Notes under the pieces: generated by a model | The model's input: the letters and a program-made list of their open reading frames with translations, nothing else | The model's database searches: none | What the model was told of the DNA's origin: nothing | Program-made: the position numbers and the translations under genes | Shown: positions 16,382 to 25,221 of the stretch, piece by piece | Numbering within the stretch: position 1 is the stretch's first letter | Layout: each line of letters begins with the position of its first letter | DNA from: CAUTUX01 sp963545485 | Lineage (GTDB): Bacteria > Bacillota > Clostridia > Christensenellales > CAG-917 | Length of the DNA: 64,000 bases | Assembly: GCA_963545485.1 (NCBI GenBank) | Contig: CAUUJG010000003.1 | Span: 1-64,000 of the forward strand | Direction: 5' to 3'

Positions 16382-17635
16382 TTACAAATCAAGACTATTC
16401 TCATTTAAAAGGAAATCAAATACTGATATAGTACTGATACCATTTTCATCTCTTTGAGGTTTTATAATATCTTTAACAATAATTATCTTTTTGAATGAAT
16501 CTCGAATATTAAGTAAAGATTTCTTTTCTTGTTGCATCTTCTCTGGCAGTGCAATGGTTAATGCCGATTGTATATAGTATTTATTGTTACCTTTATTGGC
16601 TATAAAATCTACTTCAAGTTGTTTTTTTTCAAAGATTTCATTTGCATTTTTTTCTTTTGCATAAACAGCACCAACATCAACTTGAAATCCTCTTGCTCTT
16701 AATTCATTATATATAACATTTTCCATTAGATGCGTTTCTTCAATTTGTCTAAATCCAATTTTGGCATTTCTAAGTCCTATATCTTCAAAATAATATTTAA
16801 GTGGTGTCCCTATATATTTTCTACCCTTAACATCGTATCTATTTGCCTCACTAATTAAAAAACTGTCCTCAAGATATGTAATGTAATTCTTTATTGTATT
16901 AATATTTACATTAGAATTAATTGAACTTTTAAATGTGGCAACTATTTTTGATGGATTTGATAAAGAACCCACTGCTGATGCCAAGACTTTAATTAAGTCA
17001 TCCATCTCTTGCACTTTTTCTATTCTATATCTTTCCTTTATATCTTTGATATATGTCTCTTCAAACAGCGTTTTAAGATACTGTATCTTCTGTTCATCAT
17101 TTTTTACTGTTGCTATATATGGTAGCCCACCATATGTGATATATTCAGCAAAACCATTATATTCATTGCCCTCATATGTTTGCATAAATTCTTTAAATGT
17201 TAATGGAAATACATGTACCTCATCTCCTCTTCCACGAAATTCCGTAATGATATCTTTTGACAAAAATTTTGAATTACTTCCTGTTACATAAATGTCAATA
17301 TTTTTTATATGTAACAACGAACTCAGCACCTCTTCGAAATCTTTAACCATCTGTACTTCATCTAAAAAAAGATAATATTGATCATCGCTAACTATACACG
17401 CTCTTATGTGCTCTAATATCACATCTGGATCTCTATACTTTCGATTTTCCCTTATGTCTAATGGAATTTCAATTATACACTCTTTCTTAACTCCAATTTC
17501 TAATAAATAACTTTTATATATTTCAAATAGCAAATACGATTTTCCACTACGTCTTAATCCAGTTATTACTTTAATTAATCCATTATGCCTTCTACAAATT
17601 AAATCTTTTAAATACTTATCTCTATTTATTTTCAT
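16382..17635 (-). CDS. AAA/DUF4143 ATPase (GLRRSGKS subfamily)
   Basis: A 417-residue ATPase. The P-loop GLRRSGKS is at residues 26-33, Walker B-like YYLFLDEVQ near 93-101, and the sensor IYVTGSNSKFLS near 115-126. The C-terminal DUF4143/nuclease-like region contains LEVDFIANKGNNKYYIQSA, where the usual Lys of the PD-(D/E)XK core seems replaced by Gln. That may mean the nuclease site is degenerate in this subfamily. It is collinear with the frameshifted locus at 9601-10889. Two direct repeats, each centred on the palindrome GGGGATTTTTCCCC, lie just upstream. It is intact and monocistronic; the function is unknown. Confidence 0.85.
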   Translation of the reverse strand: MKINRDKYLKDLICRRHNGLIKVITGLRRSGKSYLLFEIYKSYLLEIGVKKECIIEIPLDIRENRKYRDPDVILEHIRACIVSDDQYYLFLDEVQMVKDFEEVLSSLLHIKNIDIYVTGSNSKFLSKDIITEFRGRGDEVHVFPLTFKEFMQTYEGNEYNGFAEYITYGGLPYIATVKNDEQKIQYLKTLFEETYIKDIKERYRIEKVQEMDDLIKVLASAVGSLSNPSKIVATFKSSINSNVNINTIKNYITYLEDSFLISEANRYDVKGRKYIGTPLKYYFEDIGLRNAKIGFRQIEETHLMENVIYNELRARGFQVDVGAVYAKEKNANEIFEKKQLEVDFIANKGNNKYYIQSALTIALPEKMQQEKKSLLNIRDSFKKIIIVKDIIKPQRDENGISTISVFDFLLNENSLDL

Positions 17636-17648
17636 ATATCACCTATAC

Positions 17649-17756
17649 TGAAATATCTGGGGATTTTTCCCCTTGTTTTTCATTATTATATCAATATGCT
17701 GTTGTTCCGTCTATTTATATTGAATATTTTGGGGATTTTTCCCCTTGTTTTTCATT
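17649..17756. repeat. Two direct repeats with palindromic cores upstream of the 16382-17635 ATPase
   Basis: Units of about 36 bp start at 17649 and 17721 (spacing 72). Each holds the perfect inverted repeat GGGGATTTTTCCCC (17659-17672 and 17731-17744) followed by TTGTTTTTCATT. A related unit (GGGGAATTTTCCCC) lies at 20397-20410. They probably are regulator-binding sites near the ATPase promoter. Confidence 0.75.
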
Positions 17757-18449
17757 TTAATGGTTTCTTTATATATCTAAGCAATAATAAGAGGTTTTAC
17801 TCTTTCCCTCTGCACTACACTTATAAATTGTGATGTGTTGATGAATTATGAGACTAACAAAAACAATATTATAAATTAGATTTTTTACATATAAAAAACT
17901 ATTTACACAAGATTCCTTACATGATCTAAATTTACATATCCGCAATATTATTTTATCTCATTTTTCACATTTCCGCAGTATTTTTAGATTAAAACTTCAT
18001 ATATATAGCCTTTTCATCTTAAAATACACATGCAGTCCCACGCACTAATATCAATACTAACCATAATATCGCTCCTACTTTCGTTCCTCTGATATTTATG
18101 ACTACATAATCCATGATGAGATACTAACCCTTAGAATTTAAGAAATGATTATATAGATAAATGAACTACGGATATCTTTAATGCACCATACAATATCCCA
18201 CCATCAATCAATATATCCTTAAAAGGATAATGCTATCACTAAATTATTTGATATCCTCACTTCAGGAATTGGATTTTTAACAAATCCCACAAAATTATCT
18301 AATACATTTGCGTCCTTAATGCATTCAAAACTAGCATCATTTACAATTAACAGTTATATCGAATATTGAGAAAATGCATTTATACCCCGTGCGGCAAAAA
18401 AACCACAGTTTTAGCTGTAAGAGTGATAGTCCGCTCAATTAAATACAGC
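17757..18449. repeat. Gene-free region with dispersed-repeat and IS-end-like pieces
   Basis: At 17893-17922 lies AACTATTTACACAAGATTCC and then TTACAT, a sequence repeated at 60368-60396. A degraded copy of the dispersed repeat is at about 18045-18150 (ATATCAATACTAACC, TGACTACATAAT, GAGATACTAACCC). A minus-strand frame at about 18224-18358 is open for 45 codons but lacks a start site and is not called. Confidence 0.45.
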
Positions 18450-18636
18450 TCATATCCACCAAATTTCAAAATCACCTTGTTTATAACGCAATCCATATTT
18501 TCTCATTTTACGATCAACTCTTTATATCACCAACCGTTTAAATTCTATAACTGTAACATCAATATCTTCCAGATCTTTCGTATTCTATATTAATTTTTTC
18601 AGTATTCCTTTCATCATCTTGACTGTTGTCATCAAA
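18450..18636 (-). pseudogene. Decayed copy of the 160-aa hypothetical gene
   Basis: On the minus strand the nucleotides match the 3' part of the gene at 15547-16029. The last intact stretch reads VDRKMRKYGLRYKQGDF, against VDRKMRKYGLRYEQDYF in the parent. The 5' two thirds are missing and small indels break the frame. It abuts the end of the AlbA_2 regulator gene. Confidence 0.75.
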
Positions 18637-18639
18637 GAA

Positions 18640-19992
18640 TTATTCTATTACCTCCCAGTATCCAGAAACTTTATTACCAATTCTAACTACCTTTCCGACC
18701 TCTTTAAGCTTATTTAATGTCCTTTGTACTGTCCGTGTTGTCTTGCCTGTTTTTTGAGCTATTTTTTTTATTGTATAAATGGAGTTTTTTTTCAATAAAT
18801 GCAAAACTTCAATATCTAATTTATTGAGTCTATTTACTGTTTTTGTACTGGCATCCCCAGTGGTATCTACCGTAACATTGTTCCTATAAAAACTAAATCT
18901 AAAACCAAATTCATTATTATAATATCCATACTTAACATTGTTAGCCCTGCACAGTTCTAAGGCTTTTCTTATCCCGCTACCTTGGACTTCAACATTCTTA
19001 GAACGATATAATATATCCAATATCTTTCTATTTCTTGGCATAGATTGAATTCTTCTTTCTGCAAAATCTTCTGGCTTATAATTTATAGGGAATTCTCCAG
19101 GATTATAAATATCAATAACTGTTGGTGTGATGGCAATTTCATGTTCTGTTATAGATCTATAATTTGCATGAGCAAATGCATTAACAACAATTTCTCTTAT
19201 AGCACCAACTGGGACTTCAGGTATTTCAATTCTTGATGTACCTTTATCATCAAATTCAACTTTCCAATTTATATGCTGATTTATATATACTGTTGCTATG
19301 TCAATCAAGTTATAAATATTATCGTTAAACCTATTAATGTCTAAAAAATTTATTCTTTTATCTGTTGCATAAACCGCTGTTTTTAAAACAGTTGGCTGTT
19401 TTGAAGAAAATAAGAAATATCCTGCGTTTGTTAATTTGTCATTGACCATTAATCCAAGCATTATTAATAATTCTTTTTCATCATATGTTTCTAGTGCCTC
19501 TAATCGTCCACAATTGACCGCCCTTGTGTAGAAACTTTTCAATGCTTTAAAATCAACATCATCCATTCCAAATGTGGTTAAATTATTTTCCCAAATAGAT
19601 GAATAGTCAGTATTTAGCATCATGTGCTTTAATTCATCAGGAGTCAAATCTTCTGCTCGATCATAAACTCTTTTAAAATATCTTCCATAAGATGAATACG
19701 GCCTTTCAGTTCCTGTAAAATTCACTTTAATAATAGTCATTCCATCTAGTATTTCTTCTTTAATAGAAGGATATATCATTGGTTTAATTGCAGTTTTAAT
19801 ATGTGTTGCAATATCATCTAATGAACTAGCACTTACCATTTGTCCACAAACATCGCCATTTGGTTTAACGCCAAAATATAAAACTCCTTCACCATGTTTA
19901 TTTAAAATGGCACAAATATCATTCATTGCCTCTTTAAGTTCGCTTGTTGATTTTTTAAATTCTATTGTTTCATTTTCTTTTCCTAAATTCAT
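18640..19992 (-). CDS. AlbA_2 (Schlafen-like) ATP-binding regulator with C-terminal HTH
   Basis: A 450-residue COG2865-type protein. The AlbA_2 domain occupies about residues 5-130 (ETIEFKKSTSELKEAMNDIC, then GEGVLYFGVKPNGDVCG). A histidine-kinase-type ATPase-like domain follows at about 240-370 (GAIREIVVNAFAHANYRSI, then GSGIRKALELC). A winged HTH sits at the C-terminus (IYTIKKIAQKTGKTTRTVQR). The order is typical of putative transcriptional regulators in Firmicutes. Directly upstream lies an array of 12-bp tandem repeats, which I infer to be its own operator. Known family members are mostly uncharacterised. It looks intact. Confidence 0.85.
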   Translation of the reverse strand: MNLGKENETIEFKKSTSELKEAMNDICAILNKHGEGVLYFGVKPNGDVCGQMVSASSLDDIATHIKTAIKPMIYPSIKEEILDGMTIIKVNFTGTERPYSSYGRYFKRVYDRAEDLTPDELKHMMLNTDYSSIWENNLTTFGMDDVDFKALKSFYTRAVNCGRLEALETYDEKELLIMLGLMVNDKLTNAGYFLFSSKQPTVLKTAVYATDKRINFLDINRFNDNIYNLIDIATVYINQHINWKVEFDDKGTSRIEIPEVPVGAIREIVVNAFAHANYRSITEHEIAITPTVIDIYNPGEFPINYKPEDFAERRIQSMPRNRKILDILYRSKNVEVQGSGIRKALELCRANNVKYGYYNNEFGFRFSFYRNNVTVDTTGDASTKTVNRLNKLDIEVLHLLKKNSIYTIKKIAQKTGKTTRTVQRTLNKLKEVGKVVRIGNKVSGYWEVIE

Positions 19993-20040
19993 ATCACTAT
20001 CTCCCTATATCACATATATCCTATCATTAACAATCAAAAA

Positions 20041-20124
20041 TGTCACTAGTCATGTCACTAATTATGTCACTAATTATGTCACTAATTATGTCACTAATTA
20101 TGTCACTAATTATGTCATTATATT
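20041..20124. repeat. 12-bp tandem array upstream of the AlbA_2 regulator
   Basis: Units of TGTCACTAATTA start at 20041, 20053, 20065, 20077, 20089 and 20101, with a degenerate seventh at 20113. The array begins about 50 bp upstream of the AlbA_2 start codon. Its even spacing of about one helical turn suits cooperative binding of one protein along one face of the helix. Unit number is likely to vary between strains. Confidence 0.85.
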
Positions 20125-20463
20125 TTTAATCCAATTTTTAAAATTTAATTATTTAAATTTATCTAAATAAAAGCATTATTAACTACCTTTACCATGCTCC
20201 ACATCACTGAAAATAATTTAATATTCAACAAACTATAGCATGTTAAGTTATCTAAAAACTTAGTCATACCTCCTTGATTTTGTGATCTTCCCTAAAGTAA
20301 GCAGTGATAGATGTGCAATCTATCAATGCTTCTTCTAAAAATTTACCATTAACATGGAGTGCCTTACTGATTCTACCTCTTTATAATGAAAATCAAGGGG
20401 AATTTTCCCCTTATTTTTCATTATTATATCAATAATAACATTAATCAATTTACAATAATTGTA
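20125..20463. other. Gene-free region with one isolated GGGGAATTTTCCCC unit
   Basis: Contains the palindrome GGGGAATTTTCCCC at 20397-20410 with the same flanking TTTTTCATTATTATATCAAT seen beside the repeats at 17649-17700. A minus-strand open stretch near 20268-20385 (GKFLEEALIDCTSITAYF) looks protein-like but lacks both ends. It may be a gene remnant. Confidence 0.4.
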
Positions 20464-20532
20464 GCCAAAACACAGAATACAATACCGCCAAAACATGGAA
20501 TATGTTATCGCCAAAACATGGAATCTATTGTC
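20464..20532. repeat. Three 23-bp direct repeats upstream of a DUF4143 ATPase gene
   Basis: Units beginning GCCAAAACA start at 20464, 20487 and 20510, an exact 23-bp period. The consensus is GCCAAAACAYRGAAT with a looser tail ending in TTRTC. They end about 30 bp before the ATG at 20563 and so overlap the likely promoter. Confidence 0.85.
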
Positions 20533-20562
20533 TATTATAGATTTTTTTTATAAGATACATAC

Positions 20563-21879
20563 ATGGAACAAGAATTATTTGATTTTAGTGAAATATTAAA
20601 CAAAAGAAAAAATAGTCCATATTATCCAAGAATTGCTGATGATATTTTGCAAAAAAAATTGGATACATTTGGTGCAGTTTACATCACTGGTCCAAAGTGG
20701 TGCGGAAAAACTCGCACAGCAGAACAATTGGCTCATAGTGCCCTGTATCTTGAAGATCAAAATAAAACTACATCAATAATCAATATTGCAAACAACATTC
20801 CTAGTACTTTGCTAAATGGTTCTAAACCACGTCTTTTGGACGAATGGCAAATTGCTCCTGTACTTTGGGATGCTGTTCGATTTTCTGTTGATACTGAAAA
20901 TAAACCAAATCAATTTATATTAACTGGATCTACTCCAGTAGATAATTCTATAACGCACCATTCAGGCGTAGGCAGAATTGCTAGAATGAGAATGAGACCA
21001 ATGTCTTTGTTTGAAAGTGGCGAATCAAGTGGTGCTATATCTCTTAAATTTCTATTCGATAACCCTACACATGATATATTTGCAGTGTCTCAGTTGGATA
21101 TTGAAAAACTTGCCTTTGTAACCGTTAGAGGCGGATGGCCATTTAGCATAAATAAAAAACCTGAATTTGCTGTTGATATTGCTGGAGAATATATAGATGG
21201 AATTTTAGCAGGAGACATATTTAACTTTACAAAAATAAAAGTAAACAAAAACAAATTTGCAAATTTACTTAAAAGTCTCGCAAGAAATGTCTCTACTCAA
21301 GCTTCTATCAAAACCTTAACTGAAGACACTCAACTAAATCCAACAAATAGTGCCTCCATTGATACTGTAAACTCATACTTAGATATATTGAATAAATTAT
21401 ACGTAACGGAGGATTTGCCAGCATGGAATCCGTCAATCAGATCAAAAACAGCAATAAGGTCTGCATTAACCAGACATTTTTCTGATCCTTCACTAGTAAC
21501 GGCACTTCTTAATTTAAATCCAACTTCACTACTCACTGATTTTGAGAGTTTTGGACTAATTTTTGAAGATTTGTGTGTTCGTGACCTTAGAATTTATGCG
21601 GATTCGCTTGGTGGAACTATATATCACTATAGAGATAAAAACAATTTAGAAGTAGACACTGTAATTCAATTAAAAAACGGTGACTGGGCACCTGTTGAAA
21701 TTAAAATGGGACATAATGAAATAGAAAAAGCTGCAATTAATCTAAAGAGACTAAGTGATAAAATCGACCAAACTAAAATGAAGCCACCTTCCTTTATGAT
21801 GATATTAACAGCTACTGATACAGCATATAAACGCCCTGATGGAATTTATGTTGTTCCTATCGGGTGCTTAAAAAATTAG
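20563..21879 (+). CDS. AAA/DUF4143 ATPase (GPKWCGKT subfamily)
   Basis: A 438-residue ATPase of the same subfamily as the genes at 98-1387 and 47627-48895. The P-loop GPKWCGKT is at residues 43-50, the Walker B-like RLLDEWQ near 89, the sensor FILTGSTP near 120 and the DUF4143 nuclease-like core LEVDTVIQLKNGDWAPVEIK near 365-384. It ends in the shared PIGCLKN. It carries about 15 extra residues at the N-terminus compared with its paralogs. Three 23-bp repeats lie directly upstream. The gene is intact and stands alone. Confidence 0.86.
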   Translation: MEQELFDFSEILNKRKNSPYYPRIADDILQKKLDTFGAVYITGPKWCGKTRTAEQLAHSALYLEDQNKTTSIINIANNIPSTLLNGSKPRLLDEWQIAPVLWDAVRFSVDTENKPNQFILTGSTPVDNSITHHSGVGRIARMRMRPMSLFESGESSGAISLKFLFDNPTHDIFAVSQLDIEKLAFVTVRGGWPFSINKKPEFAVDIAGEYIDGILAGDIFNFTKIKVNKNKFANLLKSLARNVSTQASIKTLTEDTQLNPTNSASIDTVNSYLDILNKLYVTEDLPAWNPSIRSKTAIRSALTRHFSDPSLVTALLNLNPTSLLTDFESFGLIFEDLCVRDLRIYADSLGGTIYHYRDKNNLEVDTVIQLKNGDWAPVEIKMGHNEIEKAAINLKRLSDKIDQTKMKPPSFMMILTATDTAYKRPDGIYVVPIGCLKN

Positions 21880-22062
21880 TTGTAATCTTTATTTTATCAA
21901 TCTATCAGATTAATTTTAGTAATGTTGTTTAGGTTATGTACGATCATGGTTAGTTTATAAATATAAATGATATTTTCTAATAAGCAACTTGACTGCTATT
22001 ACAAATTGATTTCAGTAAGTCTTAATTATTACATTGGCAGAACCATTCAAAACTATCTATCC

Positions 22063-23190
22063 TTATGACCTCTCTTGTATCTTTTCAGCAGTTTTATTTG
22101 CTATCCGTGACAAATACTCATGAATATCATCAGACATTTTATATATTACTTTTTGTATTGTTTCTTTATAAAAACTCGCCACTATAACTGATATAACAAA
22201 CAAAACTAATGTATATATTGCTATCCATACAAATAACAATTTCATATTCAAGTTATTTAATATCCACTCCCATATTATTGTCCTAATACGCCTTCTAAAT
22301 AAAATATTTTCATGAATGATATACACCAACAAAGATAATCCTGAAATATAATTTATAAATGATGACTTAAATTTCATCTGTCGAAATAAATTTAGACAAC
22401 TAAATGCAATTAAAATTAAAAATATATTTGTCATTCTATTCCATCGCATCATTTTATTTTTTTTATATCCAAACTTAAGCCCTAAAAAATGCGTAAATAA
22501 ATTCAGTGCAATTGCACCTAAGATTCCAACAAATAATAAAATCCCATTTACTGTTTTGTTATTTAACGATTTTTTTGAATATTTTTTCAAATATGAAATC
22601 ATTACATAAAAAGAAATCCAAATGAAGAAATCTGATGTCCCATAAAAATCAAATCTCATTCCAATAATTATATAAATAAAAAATAATCCACTCGCCATGA
22701 GTAAATGTTTCTTTTGATCTAATGTCTTAATAAATGTATTTAAAATTGGATATATAAAACAAAAAATTACATATGTGCTCAAATACCAATTATTGCCATG
22801 ATAGGTTGGGAATAAAATAGTTCTAAATGTAGAAGAATTAAAATAGTACCCCCCCCCATTTATGCCAGCTAAAATGACCCACCAAATTATTGAAATAACA
22901 AATATGTCAGCCAACATTCTCATAACCTTTTGAGTATTTGTCTTTTTTGAATCTACCAAAAACCAAGCAGAACAAAAGAAAAAAATTATATTTCCTAAAT
23001 TCCCACTCAATCTTATAACTCCCAATGCCAATATTGTAGGACTCTTAGATGCATAACTGATATTTACATAATCTCCTAATGTTTGAACGACATGACTTAA
23101 CACCACCAACAAGATGCCAAATATTTTAAGCAATTCTATTCCTGATTCTCTTAATTTTACAATTCTCTTTCCAGTTATTAAATCAATCAT
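22063..23190 (-). CDS. Acyltransferase-3 family membrane protein with an in-frame poly-G tract
   Basis: A 375-residue membrane protein with about ten hydrophobic segments. It resembles acyltransferase family 3 (OafA-like), which O-acylates surface sugars or glycolipids from acyl-CoA. The first segment ends in the conserved His of LLVVLSHVVQT, and a long hydrophobic array follows. A run of nine G residues (C9 at 22849-22857 on the plus strand) encodes three glycines in AGINGGGYYF near residue 112. A change of one base would truncate the protein, so phase-variable surface modification is plausible. The gene follows the tautomerase on the same strand after a 140-bp gap and is probably a separate unit. 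Confidence 0.8.
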   Translation of the reverse strand: MIDLITGKRIVKLRESGIELLKIFGILLVVLSHVVQTLGDYVNISYASKSPTILALGVIRLSGNLGNIIFFFCSAWFLVDSKKTNTQKVMRMLADIFVISIIWWVILAGINGGGYYFNSSTFRTILFPTYHGNNWYLSTYVIFCFIYPILNTFIKTLDQKKHLLMASGLFFIYIIIGMRFDFYGTSDFFIWISFYVMISYLKKYSKKSLNNKTVNGILLFVGILGAIALNLFTHFLGLKFGYKKNKMMRWNRMTNIFLILIAFSCLNLFRQMKFKSSFINYISGLSLLVYIIHENILFRRRIRTIIWEWILNNLNMKLLFVWIAIYTLVLFVISVIVASFYKETIQKVIYKMSDDIHEYLSRIANKTAEKIQERS

Positions 23191-23331
23191 TTATATTCCT
23201 CAATAACAAAATTATACTTAATAATATAATTATCTACTAATAAACTCATAACTTAATACTAAGCATAAAAAAACACAACCATAATTCGTTCTGTTTTATT
23301 AAATTTATCTGATTAGACAATCTAATTATGT

Positions 23332-23568
23332 TTACTGAAATGTCTTCGGATCTGTATATCCTGGGGCAATTACGATGTTTGTATTATTCTTTATTTCACT
23401 ATTATAAACATCTTCCCATTCCGAAAAACTCTTTCCTTCTATTGATACAGAAATATACTTGTTGGGTTTACCTAATTCATCTTCAATAACTTTTGCAATT
23501 TTCTCTGCAACAATCTTCTTTTCTTTGTCACTAGGATTTCCTATCAATTTAATATCAATATGTGGCAT
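23332..23568 (-). CDS. 4-oxalocrotonate tautomerase-like protein
   Basis: A 78-residue tautomerase-superfamily protein. The start at 23568 is chosen because the processed protein then begins with Pro (MPHIDIKLIG), the catalytic base in this family, and because AGAGGAG is 7 nt upstream. An ATG two codons earlier is too close to the ribosome site. The sequence shows the expected helix (KKIVAEKIAKVIEDEL) and a conserved VSIEGKSFSEW segment. The substrate is unknown. It follows the methyltransferase gene by 12 bp in the same operon. Confidence 0.82.
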   Translation of the reverse strand: MPHIDIKLIGNPSDKEKKIVAEKIAKVIEDELGKPNKYISVSIEGKSFSEWEDVYNSEIKNNTNIVIAPGYTDPKTFQ

Positions 23569-23580
23569 ATTCATTCTCCT

Positions 23581-24207
23581 CTATTTTTCTGCTCTTATTG
23601 TAAAAGGACCTCTTAAAGTCACTTTATAATTATACTCTATTTTATCTGCAGCAAATCCAGCCGATATAAGTATTTTTTTTATATCCTTTATAGAATACAA
23701 TTTCATCTTTTTAACTATCTTTTCATATTTTCTGCAAAATAATGTCTTTCCACATTCATTGGCTATACAGAAAATTCCACCATCTGCTAGCAAATCGTAT
23801 ATCTTTTTAAAATTTTCAGCAATATTGTCCCAAAAATATACAGTTTCAAATGCAACTATAAGATCAAACATATTAGATTTAAAATCTGATTCCATTAGTG
23901 AGGTATGCTCAAATGAAACTATTCCCTTCTCTACAGATTCAGCGTTAAGATGCTTGCTATGTTGTATTGATGCTTCTGAATAATCAATTCCATAAATCTT
24001 AGCCTTCTCATTTGTAAGTCGGACCATATCAGAGATATTTTGTCCGCCTCCACACCCAACATCTAATATTGTCTTACACTTACTAAAATCAATATATTTT
24101 CTTGCAAAATTATGTATATATTTGTGACTTTCATTCATTCTTAAAATTATTTTACTTCCTGTTTCGTTACTTTCAGGTTTTGAAAACTGTTCAAGTTCTG
24201 TTCCCAT
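23581..24207 (-). CDS. Class I SAM-dependent methyltransferase
   Basis: A 208-residue methyltransferase. Motif I ILDVGCGGGQNIS is near residues 44-56, the acidic post-I residue follows in IYGIDYSEAS, and motif IV is FDLIVAFETVYFW. The C-terminus KIEYNYKVTLRGPFTIRAEK is typical of small UbiE/COQ5-like enzymes. Its ATG directly follows the tsaD stop with a GGGAG site inside tsaD, so the two are coupled. The substrate cannot be inferred. Confidence 0.85.
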   Translation of the reverse strand: MGTELEQFSKPESNETGSKIILRMNESHKYIHNFARKYIDFSKCKTILDVGCGGGQNISDMVRLTNEKAKIYGIDYSEASIQHSKHLNAESVEKGIVSFEHTSLMESDFKSNMFDLIVAFETVYFWDNIAENFKKIYDLLADGGIFCIANECGKTLFCRKYEKIVKKMKLYSIKDIKKILISAGFAADKIEYNYKVTLRGPFTIRAEK

Positions 24208-25221
24208 TTACTTCTCCCAATTTAAATCTATATTTGCACATGCATCTATATCTAATGATACTGGTTGCACTTTATTTTGCATGTAATAATATGTTGCCGA
24301 CGCAATCATTGCTGCATTATCTGTACAATATATAAGTTTTGGATAATATACTTTTATATCAGCCTTTGTATATTCATCAATTTTCTTTCTTAAATCCATA
24401 TTTGCTGCAACGCCCCCAGCAACTGCAACTGTCTTAATCCCTGTTTTTTTAATCGCAATATCAAGCATGTCTTTCAATTGCTGATTTGCAGCATCTTGAA
24501 ATGAAGCTGCTATATCGCTCTTAGGAATTTCACGATTTTTCTGTTCAAGCTTATGAACATAATTTATTACAAATGTTTTAAGTCCACTATATGAAAAATA
24601 TAGATTGTTTTTATCAGCTTTTACTTTTGGCATTTTTATAGAGGGCAATACATTTTCTGCTGTTGCCTGAATTTCAGGTCCTCCAGGGTATTTAAGTCCT
24701 AATACTCTAGCTACTTTGTCATATGCCTCACCTATTGCATCATCTCTGCTTTCACATAACACCTTGTGCTTGTTATATCCCGACACTTCTAAGATAGCCG
24801 TATGCCCTCCAGATACCAATAAGCATAAATATGGTGGCTCAAGCATACTGTCAATATAGTTTGCTGCCATGTGTCCATGAATGTGAGAAACCGCATATAA
24901 TGGTTTTTTATATCTATATGCCAATCCTTTAGCGAAGGAAACTCCAACTAAAAGTGCACCCAACAACCCAGGTCCATATGTGACCCCAATAGCATCTATA
25001 TCGTTCATTGTCATTGATGCTTCTAGCAGTGCAGCTTTGACAACATTTTCTATAGCAAGTGTATGATTTCTTGAAGCTATTTCAGGAACTACTCCTCCAA
25101 ATTTTCTATGAATATCAATTTGAGATGAAATTATATTAGATATCACCGTTCTTCCATTTTTTACAATACTGCACGCCGTTTCATCACAACTTGACTCTAT
25201 CCCTAATATTATTTTGTCCAT
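24208..25221 (-). CDS. tsaD: tRNA N6-adenosine threonylcarbamoyltransferase
   Basis: A 337-residue TsaD (Kae1/OSGEP family). It transfers the threonylcarbamoyl group to A37 of ANN-decoding tRNAs with TsaB and TsaE. Diagnostic features are LGIESSCDETACS at the N-terminus, the metal-binding pair in HIHGHMAANY near 110, LVSGGHT near 133 and GGVAANMDLR near 270. The length is standard. It directly abuts prfB and the methyltransferase gene, with no spacer on either side. No unusual feature. Confidence 0.97.
   Translation of the reverse strand: MDKIILGIESSCDETACSIVKNGRTVISNIISSQIDIHRKFGGVVPEIASRNHTLAIENVVKAALLEASMTMNDIDAIGVTYGPGLLGALLVGVSFAKGLAYRYKKPLYAVSHIHGHMAANYIDSMLEPPYLCLLVSGGHTAILEVSGYNKHKVLCESRDDAIGEAYDKVARVLGLKYPGGPEIQATAENVLPSIKMPKVKADKNNLYFSYSGLKTFVINYVHKLEQKNREIPKSDIAASFQDAANQQLKDMLDIAIKKTGIKTVAVAGGVAANMDLRKKIDEYTKADIKVYYPKLIYCTDNAAMIASATYYYMQNKVQPVSLDIDACANIDLNWEK

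Noticed and set aside
18224..18358. 45-codon minus-strand open stretch with protein-like composition
   Set aside because: No start or ribosome site, no recognisable family, and it lies among repeat debris; not enough to call even a pseudogene.
20041..20124. Regular short repeats that could suggest a CRISPR array
   Set aside because: The units are only 12 bp and directly tandem, with no unique spacers and no cas genes in the window. They are better read as an operator array for the adjacent AlbA_2 gene.
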